NCBI GenBank assembly: GCA_012032345.1
Contig: JAAUQI010000022.1
Location: 1 to 64,000, forward strand
DNA length: 64,000 nucleotides
Source of the DNA: Leptolyngbyaceae cyanobacterium RM1_1_2
GTDB taxonomy: Bacteria > Cyanobacteriota > Cyanobacteriia > Phormidesmidales > Phormidesmidaceae
Direction of reading: 5' to 3'
Positions 9,004-18,279 of this stretch are shown in pieces. Each line of letters opens with the position of its first letter. Within the stretch, counting starts at the first letter, position 1. The translations under genes were made by a program, and so were the position numbers. A model generated the notes under the pieces. The model saw only the letters and a list, made by a program, of their open reading frames with translations, was not told the origin of the DNA and did not search any database.

Positions 9004-9573
9004 GTGCTTGCTATCTACCCCGGAAGTTTTGACCCTATTACCTTGGGTCACCTGGATATTATTGCTCGCGCCTGTCGCTTATTTGAACGGGTGGTCGTGG
9101 TGGTTTCCCACAATCCTGGCAAATCGCCGCTGTTTTCAGTTGCCAAGCGCATTGAACAAATCCGTCAGTCTACCCAGCATCTGCCGAACGTTGAAATTGA
9201 TAGCTATGACGGTTTGACCGTAACCTATGCGAGAATGCGAAGAGCGCAAGTATTATTGCGAGGACTTCGAGTTCTTTCTGATTTTGAGAAAGAGCTGCAA
9301 ATGGCCCACACCAATAAAACGCTTTCTGATGAGATAGAGACGGTTTTTTTGGCGACCTCCACTGAATATGGTTTTCTTAGCAGCAGTCTGGTTAAGGAAA
9401 TTGCCAAATTTAGCGGCCCGGTTGATCATCTCGTTCCCAAGCATGTCGCTCTTGATATTCACAAATGCTACGCCCAGAACCCCCTCGTATCGTCCCTCAG
9501 CCCGGTGTCCTCAGCGCCGATAAGCAGCAGCCTACTCCCCCCGAACTCGTCGTTCCCGGAGCCGGAAATATAG
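9004..9573 (+). CDS. coaD: Phosphopantetheine adenylyltransferase with a C-terminal extension
   Basis: CoaD transfers AMP to 4'-phosphopantetheine, the fourth step of coenzyme A synthesis. Seen: the nucleotidyltransferase motif [36 protein letters not shown] and the [16 protein letters not shown]-like motif ([17 protein letters not shown]). I take GTG 9004 ([10 protein letters not shown]) as start; TTG 8983 would add seven residues. The catalytic domain ends near 9465. The last 35 or so residues are Ser/Pro-rich and overlap the next gene by 109 bases in another frame, so this tail is probably not conserved. Confidence 0.9.
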   Translation: MLAIYPGSFDPITLGHLDIIARACRLFERVVVVVSHNPGKSPLFSVAKRIEQIRQSTQHLPNVEIDSYDGLTVTYARMRRAQVLLRGLRVLSDFEKELQMAHTNKTLSDEIETVFLATSTEYGFLSSSLVKEIAKFSGPVDHLVPKHVALDIHKCYAQNPLVSSLSPVSSAPISSSLLPPNSSFPEPEI

Positions 9574-10208
9574 ACCTGCAGCAGGCTCTGAACCGAATTG
9601 AAGAAATTGTTTTAGACAGCCCCCGAATTCTCTTTAGCCGCCGCACGCTGGTTGATGAAGAACTGCTGCTCGACCAGCTAGATATGGTGCGGCTGAATTT
9701 GCCGACTGCTTTTCGAGAAGCTAAGCAGGTGATGCAGCGGCGGGAGGAACTGCTGATAGAAGCCGAGCAAATTGCTGAAGAAATTGTCGTAGCCGCCGAG
9801 CAGCGGGCCGCTCAAACTCTAGATGAGCTGGGGATTATGCGGCAGGCTGAGCAGGAGTCTCAGCGACTGCGGCAGCAGGTGAAGCAAGAGTGCGAGGCTT
9901 TGCAGACTCAAACGCTGAGTGAAATTGAGCAGCTCAGGCAGCAGGCAAAACAGGAGTGGGAACAGATGCGTCAGCAAGCCTTGGCTGAGGCTCAGTCAAT
10001 TCAGCAAGAGGCAGATGCCTATGCAGATGGTGTTTTACAGCAGATGGAGCGCCAGTTTACCGACATGCTCAGAGTGGTGCGCAATGGCCGTCAGCAGCTG
10101 CAGCCGCCTGCGCCTAGACCTCCAGCCGGGCCTACGCTGGGCGATCGCCCTGGTAGCCGTGGCGGACGACGAGAGATTCACGGCCCTAAGCATTCTCCTC
10201 AGCATTAA
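9465..10208 (+). CDS. Coiled-coil protein, cyanobacterial DivIVA/ATP-synthase-b-like
   Basis: A 247-residue protein. A Pro-rich N-terminus (about residues 1-35) precedes a conserved block [18 protein letters not shown], then about 140 residues of Glu/Gln/Arg-rich coiled coil, and a Gly/Pro/Arg-rich tail. Cyanobacterial homologues are usually annotated as DivIVA-like or ATP-synthase F0 b-like. I cannot assign a function. Its ATG lies inside coaD, overlapping by 109 bases. It is followed by ruvA after 29 bases. Confidence 0.7.
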   Translation: MLRPEPPRIVPQPGVLSADKQQPTPPELVVPGAGNIDLQQALNRIEEIVLDSPRILFSRRTLVDEELLLDQLDMVRLNLPTAFREAKQVMQRREELLIEAEQIAEEIVVAAEQRAAQTLDELGIMRQAEQESQRLRQQVKQECEALQTQTLSEIEQLRQQAKQEWEQMRQQALAEAQSIQQEADAYADGVLQQMERQFTDMLRVVRNGRQQLQPPAPRPPAGPTLGDRPGSRGGRREIHGPKHSPQH

Positions 10209-10237
10209 GGGTTGAGCCTGAAACTTTTGTCTCACTT

Positions 10238-10864
10238 ATGATTAGCTATCTCAAAGGAATTTTAAGCGAAGTTCAGAAGCTGGGAAATCATCGCGTCATA
10301 CTCACGGTAGAGGTCAACCAGATTGGCTATGACCTGCAAATCACGCCACGGCTGCTAATATCGCTGCCGCCGATTGGGGATGCGCTGCAGCTCCATACCC
10401 ATCTGCAAGTCAGAGAAGACCAGATGGTACTGTTTGGTTTTGGTTCACGACCTGAGCGAGACTTATTTCGGCAGCTCGTCAGCGTCAGCGGCATTGGGCC
10501 ACAGATGGCGATGACGCTGCTAGATACGCTAGGGCTACAGGATCTGGTGCAGTCAGTAGTTGCAGGCAATACCCGAGTCTTGGCTCGCACACCGGGGGTT
10601 GGGCCTAAAACGGCTGAGCGCATTGTGCTAGAGCTAAAAACAAAGCTAGCCGAGTGGCGGCAGCAGACCGGACTCGTACAGCCTCCCACAGCAGGCCCGG
10701 TGACGGCTATTCAAGAAGAGGTTGAGATCACCCTGCTGGCCTTGGGCTATACGACCGGCGAGATTATCCAGGCGCTGCAGGCTGTCGGACGAAGTACAAC
10801 CCTAAACAAAAGTGCAGATACGGAAGATTGGATTCGAGAAGCGATCGCGTGGCTGAGCCGCTAG
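10238..10864 (+). CDS. ruvA: Holliday junction branch migration protein RuvA
   Basis: A 208-residue RuvA, the tetrameric DNA-binding partner of the RuvB motor. It has the N-terminal OB domain starting MISYLKGILSEV, the two helix-hairpin-helix motifs LVSVSGIGPQMAMTLL and LARTPGVGPKTAERIVLELK, and a C-terminal domain with LLALGYTTGEIIQAL that contacts RuvB. Length is normal. It converges with panC-cmk, with 52 bases between them. Confidence 0.95.
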   Translation: MISYLKGILSEVQKLGNHRVILTVEVNQIGYDLQITPRLLISLPPIGDALQLHTHLQVREDQMVLFGFGSRPERDLFRQLVSVSGIGPQMAMTLLDTLGLQDLVQSVVAGNTRVLARTPGVGPKTAERIVLELKTKLAEWRQQTGLVQPPTAGPVTAIQEEVEITLLALGYTTGEIIQALQAVGRSTTLNKSADTEDWIREAIAWLSR

Positions 10865-10916
10865 CACTTTTTTACTCTGGTTCCTCTCTGTCTTGCGAGA
10901 CATAAGACCCTGAGCG

Positions 10917-12503
10917 CTAGGCATTTAATCGTTCTTGGTAAAGCTGCACAATCTGCTGAATCACTGCTTCAACAGAGAGTCCATCTGTCTGCACCTCAAT
11001 CGCATCCGGTGCTTTTCTAAGAGGGGCTACCGGACGCTCGCTGTCTTGGCGATCGCGCTCATAAATCGAGCGCTCCAGAGACTCAAGCGCTATCGTCGGC
11101 TGATTTTGAGCTTTCAGGTCTAGCTGCCGCCGTCGTGCCCGCTCATGGACTGAGGCCGTCAGAAATACTTTTAGCTCAGCCTGGGGAAAAACCTGAGTGC
11201 CGATATCGCGACCTTCCATGACGATGCCCCCCTTCTCGCCATAGGCGTGCTGACGCTTTAGCAGGGCTGCCCGGACAGCGGGCTGAGCCGCAACCGCTGA
11301 GACCTGACTGGTAACGGCCTGTGAGCGAATCACCTGGGTAACTTCCTGCTGGTTTACCCAAACCCGAGTTTGCAGGGGAGCTGCTGACTCATCACCAGCA
11401 TCTAAGCTGGAGAGCTGAATTTGGCAGTCCGCCAGTAGTTCAGCGATCGCAACTTGATCTTGAGGTTCAATCTCTCGCTGCAGCGTCAGCCAGGTGACGG
11501 CTCGGTACATTGCCCCTGTGTCTAAATACAGCAGCCCTAGCTGCTGGGCTACCCGCCGCGCTACGGTAGATTTGCCCGCCCCGGCTGGCCCGTCAATGGC
11601 CACAATCGGCAGGCGCGATCGCAGAGTGATGTTGTCAATCAGGCGGGTTTTGTCCAGATAGACCGCGATCGCTAAAAGCCCAGCGGTTTCGATTGTCTCC
11701 AGCGGTACCAGCGTCTCAGGATGCACAAGTTCCACATACTCGATCTGTAGACCAGGAACTGTTTTGAGTTCTGCTCGCACCGTGTGAATTAGAACAGTGC
11801 CAGAGCGATCGCCCGCTGCAAAAGCCGCCGCCGCTGCCTGGAGGCTGCGATAAAGAACGGCTGCCTGCGACCGGGCTGCCGCTGTGAGGTATTGATTGCG
11901 GGAACTGTGTGCCAACCCGTCAGCTGCGCGGGCGATCGCGCAGGGCACAATCTGGCTGGGTAGATTCAAATCTTGAACCAGCCGCTTTAAGATAGCCAGC
12001 TGCTGGGCATCTTTACGGCCAAAATAGGCCCGGTCGGGCTGCACAATACTCAGTAACTTGGTCACAACCGTTGCGACCCCTTGAAAGTGCCCCGGACGGA
12101 ACGGCCCACAGAGAACTGCTGTCATTTGAGCCGGTGGCACTACCTGCGTCAGAGCGGCAGGATTTAACCCCTCTTCGCCGTATAAAGCGGCAGATGTCGG
12201 TGTAAAAAGCAGATCTACTCCAGAGGCTTCACAAAGCTGCCGATCTGTTGCCAGATCGCGGGGGTACTGGGCCAGGTCTTCCTGAGGGCCAAACTGCAGC
12301 GGATTGACGAAAATGCTGACGACGACTATGTCGTTCTCTTGGTTAGCTTTTTGAATTAAACTCTGATGTCCGGCATGAAGTGCTCCCATAGTGGGAATCA
12401 GTCCCACAGATTTTTCAGGTGAACCTAGCGCTACCGCTGACGGCGCTTTGCTTAGCTGAGTCAGGCTACAGCGTAAACCCTCAACTGTTTTGAGTAACTG
12501 CAC
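10917..12503 (-). CDS. panC/cmk: Bifunctional pantoate ligase / cytidylate kinase
   Basis: A 528-residue fusion typical of cyanobacteria. Residues 1-285 are pantothenate synthetase, which condenses pantoate with beta-alanine: VGLIPTMGALHAGHQSLI, VSIFVNPLQFGP and YFGRKDAQQLAI are the family motifs. Residues 298-528 are CMP kinase, with P-loop IDGPAGAGKSTVAR and GRDIGTQVFPQA. The fusion joins coenzyme A and pyrimidine-nucleotide metabolism in one chain. It lies close to coaD, another coenzyme A gene, but on the opposite strand. Confidence 0.95.
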   Translation of the reverse strand: MQLLKTVEGLRCSLTQLSKAPSAVALGSPEKSVGLIPTMGALHAGHQSLIQKANQENDIVVVSIFVNPLQFGPQEDLAQYPRDLATDRQLCEASGVDLLFTPTSAALYGEEGLNPAALTQVVPPAQMTAVLCGPFRPGHFQGVATVVTKLLSIVQPDRAYFGRKDAQQLAILKRLVQDLNLPSQIVPCAIARAADGLAHSSRNQYLTAAARSQAAVLYRSLQAAAAAFAAGDRSGTVLIHTVRAELKTVPGLQIEYVELVHPETLVPLETIETAGLLAIAVYLDKTRLIDNITLRSRLPIVAIDGPAGAGKSTVARRVAQQLGLLYLDTGAMYRAVTWLTLQREIEPQDQVAIAELLADCQIQLSSLDAGDESAAPLQTRVWVNQQEVTQVIRSQAVTSQVSAVAAQPAVRAALLKRQHAYGEKGGIVMEGRDIGTQVFPQAELKVFLTASVHERARRRQLDLKAQNQPTIALESLERSIYERDRQDSERPVAPLRKAPDAIEVQTDGLSVEAVIQQIVQLYQERLNA

Positions 12504-12729
12504 AAACGACCTCTGTAAATCTTGCCCCAGTTAAAGTGTGTATCAACCCGTTTTTCTAAACAAGCTTTGCGAAGTTCTCAAACAGACTCTTCAACCAATA
12601 AGCTATGTCGCCAGCTAGCTTCAAAGGTTTCTCACCGTCACCAACTGCAAGGGCCAACTGCAAAGGACTGGGGCTATTTATACTCCTAAGTTAAACAGAA
12701 TCTAAAAAAGTGGCTACCGGCCTGATTGT

Positions 12730-13745
12730 TTACTGCAAGACCTCAATCTGAACGCGACCTACGCCAGCCTGAGCTAGCCCAATTTGACGGGCGGCTGCCG
12801 CAGAAAGATCAATAATGCGTCCGCGACTGTAAGGCCCGCGATCGTTAATACGAACAACGACCTGGCGATTATTGGAGAGGTTTGTTACCCGCACTTGGGT
12901 ACCAAACGGCAGCGTCCGGTGAGCAGCCGTAAGCGCATTTTGATTGAAAACCTCGCCGCTGGCGCTGCGGCGACCATGAAAACCGGGGCCATACCAGGAA
13001 GCCATGCCGCTGGCCAAGATCACTGTACTAACAGCCTGAGCTGAGGCAGAAGGACGAGGCCGACCTTCTATGTCAGTTAAAGGGGTCGATTCACCCAGCA
13101 GTCGCCGCAGCCGATTGGTTGCCTGGAGTGCATCTTCGGCTGGATTACCCGTCGTATCCGGCAGCATCAAGTTCTGATCAAAGCTGACCAAGAGATTGCC
13201 ATCCACCTTGATCACATAAGCGTTTGCAGCTTCGTCCCAATGAGCTGTGATGCCGCTTGCGTCCAGATGGTGTGTGAGCTGATTAAGCTGAGCTGCTACT
13301 GCTGTGGCTCGAATCACGGGGTCGTTTCTAAACGCCTGATCGCCTAGATCGCCTGATGCGCTTGGAACATCTAACGGCTCGTCGGCGTCCGTGCCGACAA
13401 AGACAGTTACAGCGACGACAGTCTTATTTGCAGCGGTATCAAGGGTATCTCCCAAAAGGTAAGTACCGGAATGTTGTGAATGTAAAGTGTAGCTGCCTGA
13501 CGGGTATCAAGGGGATGTCCTAACACCCGAATAAAGTCCCGCTCAGCCGGATTTGAATCAGTAGCTGAAACCTGCGTTTGGCTGGCTGGTTGAGGTTGAT
13601 TAGGGGTTTGATTTGAAGCGTAAGCTGCACTATCCGATAAGTTTTGACCCAGGTCATCCGTTTGTTGGGCATTGGCTGACAGTACAGAACCCAGCGTGGA
13701 CACGACTAGAGCTGCTGTCAGGCTACCCAAAAGTTTTTGTTTCAT
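12730..13745 (-). pseudogene. RlpA-like septal-ring/cell-wall protein, frameshifted
   Basis: A secreted protein with a signal peptide (MKQKLLGSLTAALVVSTLGS...SANA) and a C-terminal double-psi beta-barrel (DPBB) of the RlpA family, seen in ASWYGPGFHGRRSASGE, FGTQVRVTNLSNNRQVVVRI and NDRGPYSRGRIIDLS. The first ORF ends LTFWEIPLIPLQ, while the second restarts as GDTLDTAANKTVV. Adding one T in the four-T run at 13454-13457 gives VLTFLGDTLDTAANKT. RlpA homologues are septal lytic transglycosylases or related wall-modifying proteins; activity here is not shown. It is read away from purM. Confidence 0.8.
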
Positions 13746-14245
13746 AAATCCATCAACAAGTGTGCCGAAAAGCGATTATGATCAGAGATTTTTATATGAG
13801 TCAGTGCGACAAATAATTCGCGCCGTTTTCTCCAACTCATAATCATTACGATTTCCCCTCTGCTAGTGGCCGAAGAGTACGTTAGCACGAAGAGCAGGTA
13901 ATCGGGATCAGGGTGTTTTTGAGGAGAAAAGCTGATTCCAGAAAATTTTTGTAAGTTTACATTTCTTAAGAATTGGCGTTCTCATATGATTTTGAGGGGG
14001 GTTTCGAGGTTTTTGAGCGCGCTGCAATGTTCACAAAGTTTTATCATCTTGAGCCAATTGCTTAGAGAAAACAAATTGATTAAGTCTTCTTTTTGGGGAT
14101 GTTGATCCGCAGATTGTGGATGACTATGCAATTTTGTGTATAGTCCAGGACTGCTTTTCTATAAAATATTTTGAGCAGGCACAAAAGGAATGTATTAGCT
14201 CAGTTAAAGCCACAGATATGATCTGCTTATTAATGGATAAAACTT
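13746..14245. other. Divergent intergenic region between the rlpA-like gene and purM
   Basis: About 500 bases without a supported gene. It is richer in A and T than its surroundings, with a TTCTTAAGAA palindrome near 13963 and TATAAAAT near 14160 as a possible -10 element for purM. Divergent promoters are expected here. I see no recognised riboswitch or RNA gene. Confidence 0.45.
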
Positions 14246-15301
14246 ATGGACTATCGCAGCGCCGGTGTTGATGTTGAAGCAGGTCAGAATTTTGCCAAAC
14301 AAATTCGTCAGCTGGTTAATCTCACCCATCGGCCAGAAGTGCTGGGTAGCTTGGGGGGATTTAGCGGCTTGTTTCAGCTACCGACAGGCTATCGAGAGCC
14401 TGTACTGGTTGCGGGCACAGACGGCGTCGGCACCAAGCTTAAGATTGCTCAGGCTCTCAACCGGCATGAAACCATTGGCCTGGATTTAGTGGCCATGTGT
14501 GTCAATGATGTTTTGACCTGCGGGGCTGAACCCCTATTTTTTCTGGATTACTTAGCAACCGGCAAGCTGGAACCGAGTCAGCTCACTCAGGTGGTCTCAG
14601 GAATTGCTGCCGGGTGTCAGCAAGCGGGCTGCGCCCTGCTCGGAGGAGAAACGGCTGAGATGCCCGGCTTTTATCAAACGGGAGCATATGACTTAGCAGG
14701 CTTCTGTGTGGGCGTGGTTGAAAAGCAGCAGATTTTGTCAGGCGATCGCGTTCAAGTTGGAGACGTGGCCATTGGTCTGGCCAGTCAGGGGGTACACAGC
14801 AATGGCTATAGCCTGGTGCGCAAAGTTATCAGCGAGGGTATACCCTTGGGGCAAACACAGCCCGGTTATGCCTGGAGCGATCGCCCAAAACAGCTTTTGG
14901 GAAAATCTTTGGGCGAGGTACTGCTAGAGCCAACCCGTCTCTATGTAGAACCTGTCTTAAAAGCTCGCCAGCAAGGGTTGGCAATTCACAGCATGGCCCA
15001 TATCACAGGCGGCGGCTTACCCGAAAATCTGCCGCGCTGCTTAGGAGCTAATCAGTCGGTGCAGCTAGAGTTAGGTAGCTGGCATATCCCCCTTATTTTT
15101 GATTGGTTGGCGATCGCAGGCGATATTTCTCCGTCTGCTATGTTCAACACCTTTAACATGGGAATTGGGCTTGTGGTTTTAGTCGATGCTACCGAAGCCA
15201 ATGCAGCGCTCCAGAGCTTTCAAAAGCTAGGGATTGACGCCTATCGCATTGGTGAGGTTGTCGAAGGCAAAGGCGAAGTGCTGGGACTCCCCCAAGAGTA
15301 A
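14246..15301 (+). CDS. purM: Phosphoribosylformylglycinamidine cyclo-ligase
   Basis: PurM (AIR synthetase) closes the imidazole ring in the fifth step of purine synthesis, using ATP. The 351-residue protein starts [16 protein letters not shown] and shows [49 protein letters not shown] and the later [17 protein letters not shown], all typical of the family. Length is normal. Confidence 0.95.
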   Translation: MDYRSAGVDVEAGQNFAKQIRQLVNLTHRPEVLGSLGGFSGLFQLPTGYREPVLVAGTDGVGTKLKIAQALNRHETIGLDLVAMCVNDVLTCGAEPLFFLDYLATGKLEPSQLTQVVSGIAAGCQQAGCALLGGETAEMPGFYQTGAYDLAGFCVGVVEKQQILSGDRVQVGDVAIGLASQGVHSNGYSLVRKVISEGIPLGQTQPGYAWSDRPKQLLGKSLGEVLLEPTRLYVEPVLKARQQGLAIHSMAHITGGGLPENLPRCLGANQSVQLELGSWHIPLIFDWLAIAGDISPSAMFNTFNMGIGLVVLVDATEANAALQSFQKLGIDAYRIGEVVEGKGEVLGLPQE

Positions 15302-15347
15302 CGGTGATTCGTCTTGGTCTATACCAGCGGCCCAAACGATATGAAAT

Positions 15348-16268
15348 GTGTCGGATTTTATATCAGTGCAGGCGATCGAGTCTGATCTTGATCTGAATTT
15401 TGATGTCTATTTATCAGGAAGAGAAACCTTGAAAAACCAAGCTCCAAGCTGGCAGCCAATCTTTATCTCCATCGTGGCGGTCATTGTGGGCATTCTGGCC
15501 TCCAGCAGTTTTGTCATTATTAACCCAGGGCAGGTAGGCGTATTGAGCATCTTGGGTAAAGCTCAAGATGGCCCCTTGCTAGAGGGTATCCACGTCAAGC
15601 CTCCCTTTGTGTCACAAGTTGATATCTATGATGTCACGGTACAAAAATTCGAGGTTCCAGCCCAAAGCTCAACTAAAGACCTGCAAAATCTCTCTGCCAG
15701 CTTTGCCATCAACTTTCGCCTGGATCCAATTCAGGTGGTGGTAATTCGACGGACGCAAGGAACCCTGCAAAACGTAGTGTCTAAAATCATTGCTCCTCAA
15801 ACGCAGGAGTCTTTTAAGATCGCAGCAGCTCGGCGAACCGTTGAAGAAGCCATCACCAAAAGATCGGAACTCAAGGAAGACTTCGACATTGCCCTCAATA
15901 GCCGCTTAGAAAAATACGGCATCATTGTTTTAGATACCAGCGTTGTGGATCTCAACTTCTCGCCAGAGTTTGCTCGGGCGGTTGAAGAAAAGCAAATTGC
16001 CGAGCAGCGCGCCCGTCGAGCCGTTTATATTGCTCAAGAAGCAGAGCAGGAAGCTCAGGCTGAGATTAACCGGGCAAAAGGACGGGCTGAGGCCCAGCGA
16101 CTCTTAGCAGAAACGCTGAAGGCGCAAGGGGGAGAACTGGTATTGCAGAAAGAAGCGATCGAGGCCTGGCGTGAGGGGGGCGCTCAAATGCCCAAAGTGT
16201 TGGTCATGGGAGGTGACTCAAACTCCAGCGTTCCCTTCTTGTTCAATGTAGGTGATCTGCAGAATTAG
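15348..16268 (+). CDS. Prohibitin-like SPFH/band 7 protein
   Basis: A membrane-anchored SPFH protein with an N-terminal transmembrane helix (IFISIVAVIVGILASSSFVI), then NPGQVGVLSILGK, the band 7 domain and a C-terminal Glu/Ala/Arg-rich coiled coil. This is the prohibitin class, which forms ring scaffolds around FtsH-type proteases in other systems. The start is uncertain: GTG 15348 gives 306 residues, while TTG 15429 has a GGAAGAG ribosome site just upstream and gives MKNQAPSWQP, closer to typical cyanobacterial prohibitins. Confidence 0.85.
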   Translation: MSDFISVQAIESDLDLNFDVYLSGRETLKNQAPSWQPIFISIVAVIVGILASSSFVIINPGQVGVLSILGKAQDGPLLEGIHVKPPFVSQVDIYDVTVQKFEVPAQSSTKDLQNLSASFAINFRLDPIQVVVIRRTQGTLQNVVSKIIAPQTQESFKIAAARRTVEEAITKRSELKEDFDIALNSRLEKYGIIVLDTSVVDLNFSPEFARAVEEKQIAEQRARRAVYIAQEAEQEAQAEINRAKGRAEAQRLLAETLKAQGGELVLQKEAIEAWREGGAQMPKVLVMGGDSNSSVPFLFNVGDLQN

Positions 16269-16399
16269 TAGCTTGCCGTGCTAAGCCTACTGATTCAGGC
16301 TGCAATAGCGCATCTCAACTAAAGATGCCGTAGGTGAGCGAGGGAGCCAAGTCGCTTCGCTCACCCTTCCGATTGCCTGTGACGGCAATAGCCGATTGG

Positions 16400-17230
16400 G
16401 GTTTCGTTCATTGATAGGTAGGCATAGGTGGCGGGGCAAAGTTACGGGCAACAGCAAAGATTTGAGGTAATGGGTGCATACGGATGCGAGAGGCATCTTC
16501 TCCCTGAGTCACATCGCAGACAGAATGAACCTTATTTTCGACGCTCCAACAGCCCCGAATCCTTTGAGCAAATGCCTCTGCAGACTCAACAAACGAGGCT
16601 ACTAAGTAGCGTGTTTCGGTTTCTAAACAGGGGTGTCCCCCTTGCTTAAAGTGACGTTGTCTCTCGACTCGGATTACGGCTTGCAGTCTTGGCCATGATG
16701 GTAGCTTATCCAAGGTGGTGCAGCGATTCACCCCTCGCTGTTCAATGCGCCCATGCCCCTTGCTGATTTCGCTATAGCTCTCTTGTGCAACAAAGCTGGC
16801 TTGAACGCTCTTATGCAAGGTGCTCTGGTTACCTTTCAACGCCCCCAGGTAGTGGTTCTGGCTTTTGAACGATGAGGCAACAGGTTTTTTTGAGTAATAA
16901 TCGCATCAAAGGCAAAGACTACCCCTTTAAGGCGAGGTGCTCGATAAACTTCGGCAAGGCTTTGATTTCATTGGTTTTGCTCTCCACCTGATACAGTTCC
17001 AAAATCAGCCCTCGTTCTACCAGGTAAGCACTGACCAAGAGGATGGCCGGGTGTGGCGGCGAGTCTGGATTATCGCTTTCGAGTTGATAGGAACCCCGTA
17101 AAACCTTGCCACCCATCGCTGACGTCTCGCCAGCTGACGCAGCCACCCCAAAGAACTGCGCCAAGGCTGCTGAGTAGGCAGAAATCTACCGACCAGGGCA
17201 GCCGCCAGAAGTGCGATCGCTGCCAACCGT
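16400..17230 (-). pseudogene. Degraded ISAs1-family transposase
   Basis: Two leftward fragments in different frames match the ISAs1/H-repeat transposase. The upstream piece contains GGKVLRGSYQLESDNPDS, LVSAYLVERGLILE and KTNEIKALPKFIEHLALKG. The next stretch reads FAFDAIITQKK, then ALKGNQSTLHK, SKGHGRIEQR and IRGCWSVENKVHSVCDV with EDASRIR. Frame is lost near 16840-16919, and the C-terminus ends abruptly after FAVARNF. The family usually runs on about 40 residues. No clear terminal inverted repeats bound it. A hairpin with 9-base arms (16333-16341 and 16357-16365) lies just beyond. Confidence 0.8.
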
Positions 17231-17305
17231 ACTTTTGGGTGAGTCTGTTCTACCAGGATTTAGCTTGTCTATTGCGCAATTTTGAGACTGGCATTTGCTA
17301 CAGCT

Positions 17306-18127
17306 TTAGCGCAGCGGCCACCAAGAGACTTTGTCACGGGTCGCGCCGTAGACCGCTTTTAGCCCTTCTGGGTCAGCTACAATCACCAGATCGCCCGAGG
17401 CATCCGCGTCTTTGTTGGCCTGCAATAGCCCTATTTTCATCATGCCTTTGAGCACCTGCTCCACGGTGCGATGGTTGAGCTGACAGGCACGAGCAATTAG
17501 GTCTACAGGCAGGTCAAACACAAACAGGCCATTGGGCTGGGGCTGGTTGCCCAGAGATCGCTCCTGATAGATCAGCGATCGCAGCAGTGCTGCCACAGCC
17601 TGAGGCGGATAGGTGCTGCAGTTGAGCAGGTGATACTGAAACTTTTCGCGTAGCTCAAACAGCAGCCCGTAGCGCTGGCGAAAAGATGCGCTGACCTGAT
17701 AGAGCGCTTGAATGTCAGCAGCGGGAACTTTGATGACATCGGTTGTTTTATAAGCCTCTACCAGGCTAGGAAACGCTCGCGCCACCGGGCCGCAGTCTAG
17801 CATTAGATTGCGCATACCAAAGCAGCTCCCGGCATAGGTCATGGCAATAATGCGATCGAGGGGTGTACTGCGCACCACCACCGGCCCCCCAGCGATGACG
17901 ACATACAGAGACTCCAGCGACACATCAGGGCGAAAGGCCGTAAACACGGGGCGATTAGAATACAGCTTCTCGCTGCTCAGAGACTCTGGCTGTAAATGCT
18001 GATTTAGCCAAACGCGATCGCAGTCTCTAAATAAAAAAGCTTGCTGTAGCGATGCAACTAGGTCGGATTTCTCAGAACCTTCGGCCTGCTTTGCCATGTG
18101 AGTTCTCTCGAATCCAATTGCTTCCAT
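17306..18127 (-). CDS. Crp/Fnr-like cyclic-nucleotide-domain regulator
   Basis: A protein of up to 273 residues with a cNMP-binding-like beta barrel (about 45-150), a long helix and a C-terminal winged-helix region around LIARACQLNHRTVEQVLKGM. The canonical cAMP-pocket RxS phosphate-binding motif is not evident, so it may bind another ligand or none. The start may be the internal ATG at 18097 (MAKQAEGSEKSD). It lies divergent from the SLC13 permease with about 150 bases between, which suggests, but does not prove, that it regulates that gene. Confidence 0.7.
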   Translation of the reverse strand: MEAIGFERTHMAKQAEGSEKSDLVASLQQAFLFRDCDRVWLNQHLQPESLSSEKLYSNRPVFTAFRPDVSLESLYVVIAGGPVVVRSTPLDRIIAMTYAGSCFGMRNLMLDCGPVARAFPSLVEAYKTTDVIKVPAADIQALYQVSASFRQRYGLLFELREKFQYHLLNCSTYPPQAVAALLRSLIYQERSLGNQPQPNGLFVFDLPVDLIARACQLNHRTVEQVLKGMMKIGLLQANKDADASGDLVIVADPEGLKAVYGATRDKVSWWPLR

Positions 18128-18279
18128 TTTTACACGTGCTAAGTTGACGCTTTACACAATCTTGATTAAAACTAAAATGAATTTCAAATGGTTTGTGTTT
18201 CAATTTAGATTAATTTGCCATAAAAATAGCTTGCTCACTATTCGATCGGTCATCACATTTCTACTGCGAGGATTTCAAT

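Noticed and set aside
13746-14245. Fur-type or purine riboswitch control of purM
   Set aside because: AT-rich dyads near 13800-13860 do not match a Fur box well, and no riboswitch fold was found.
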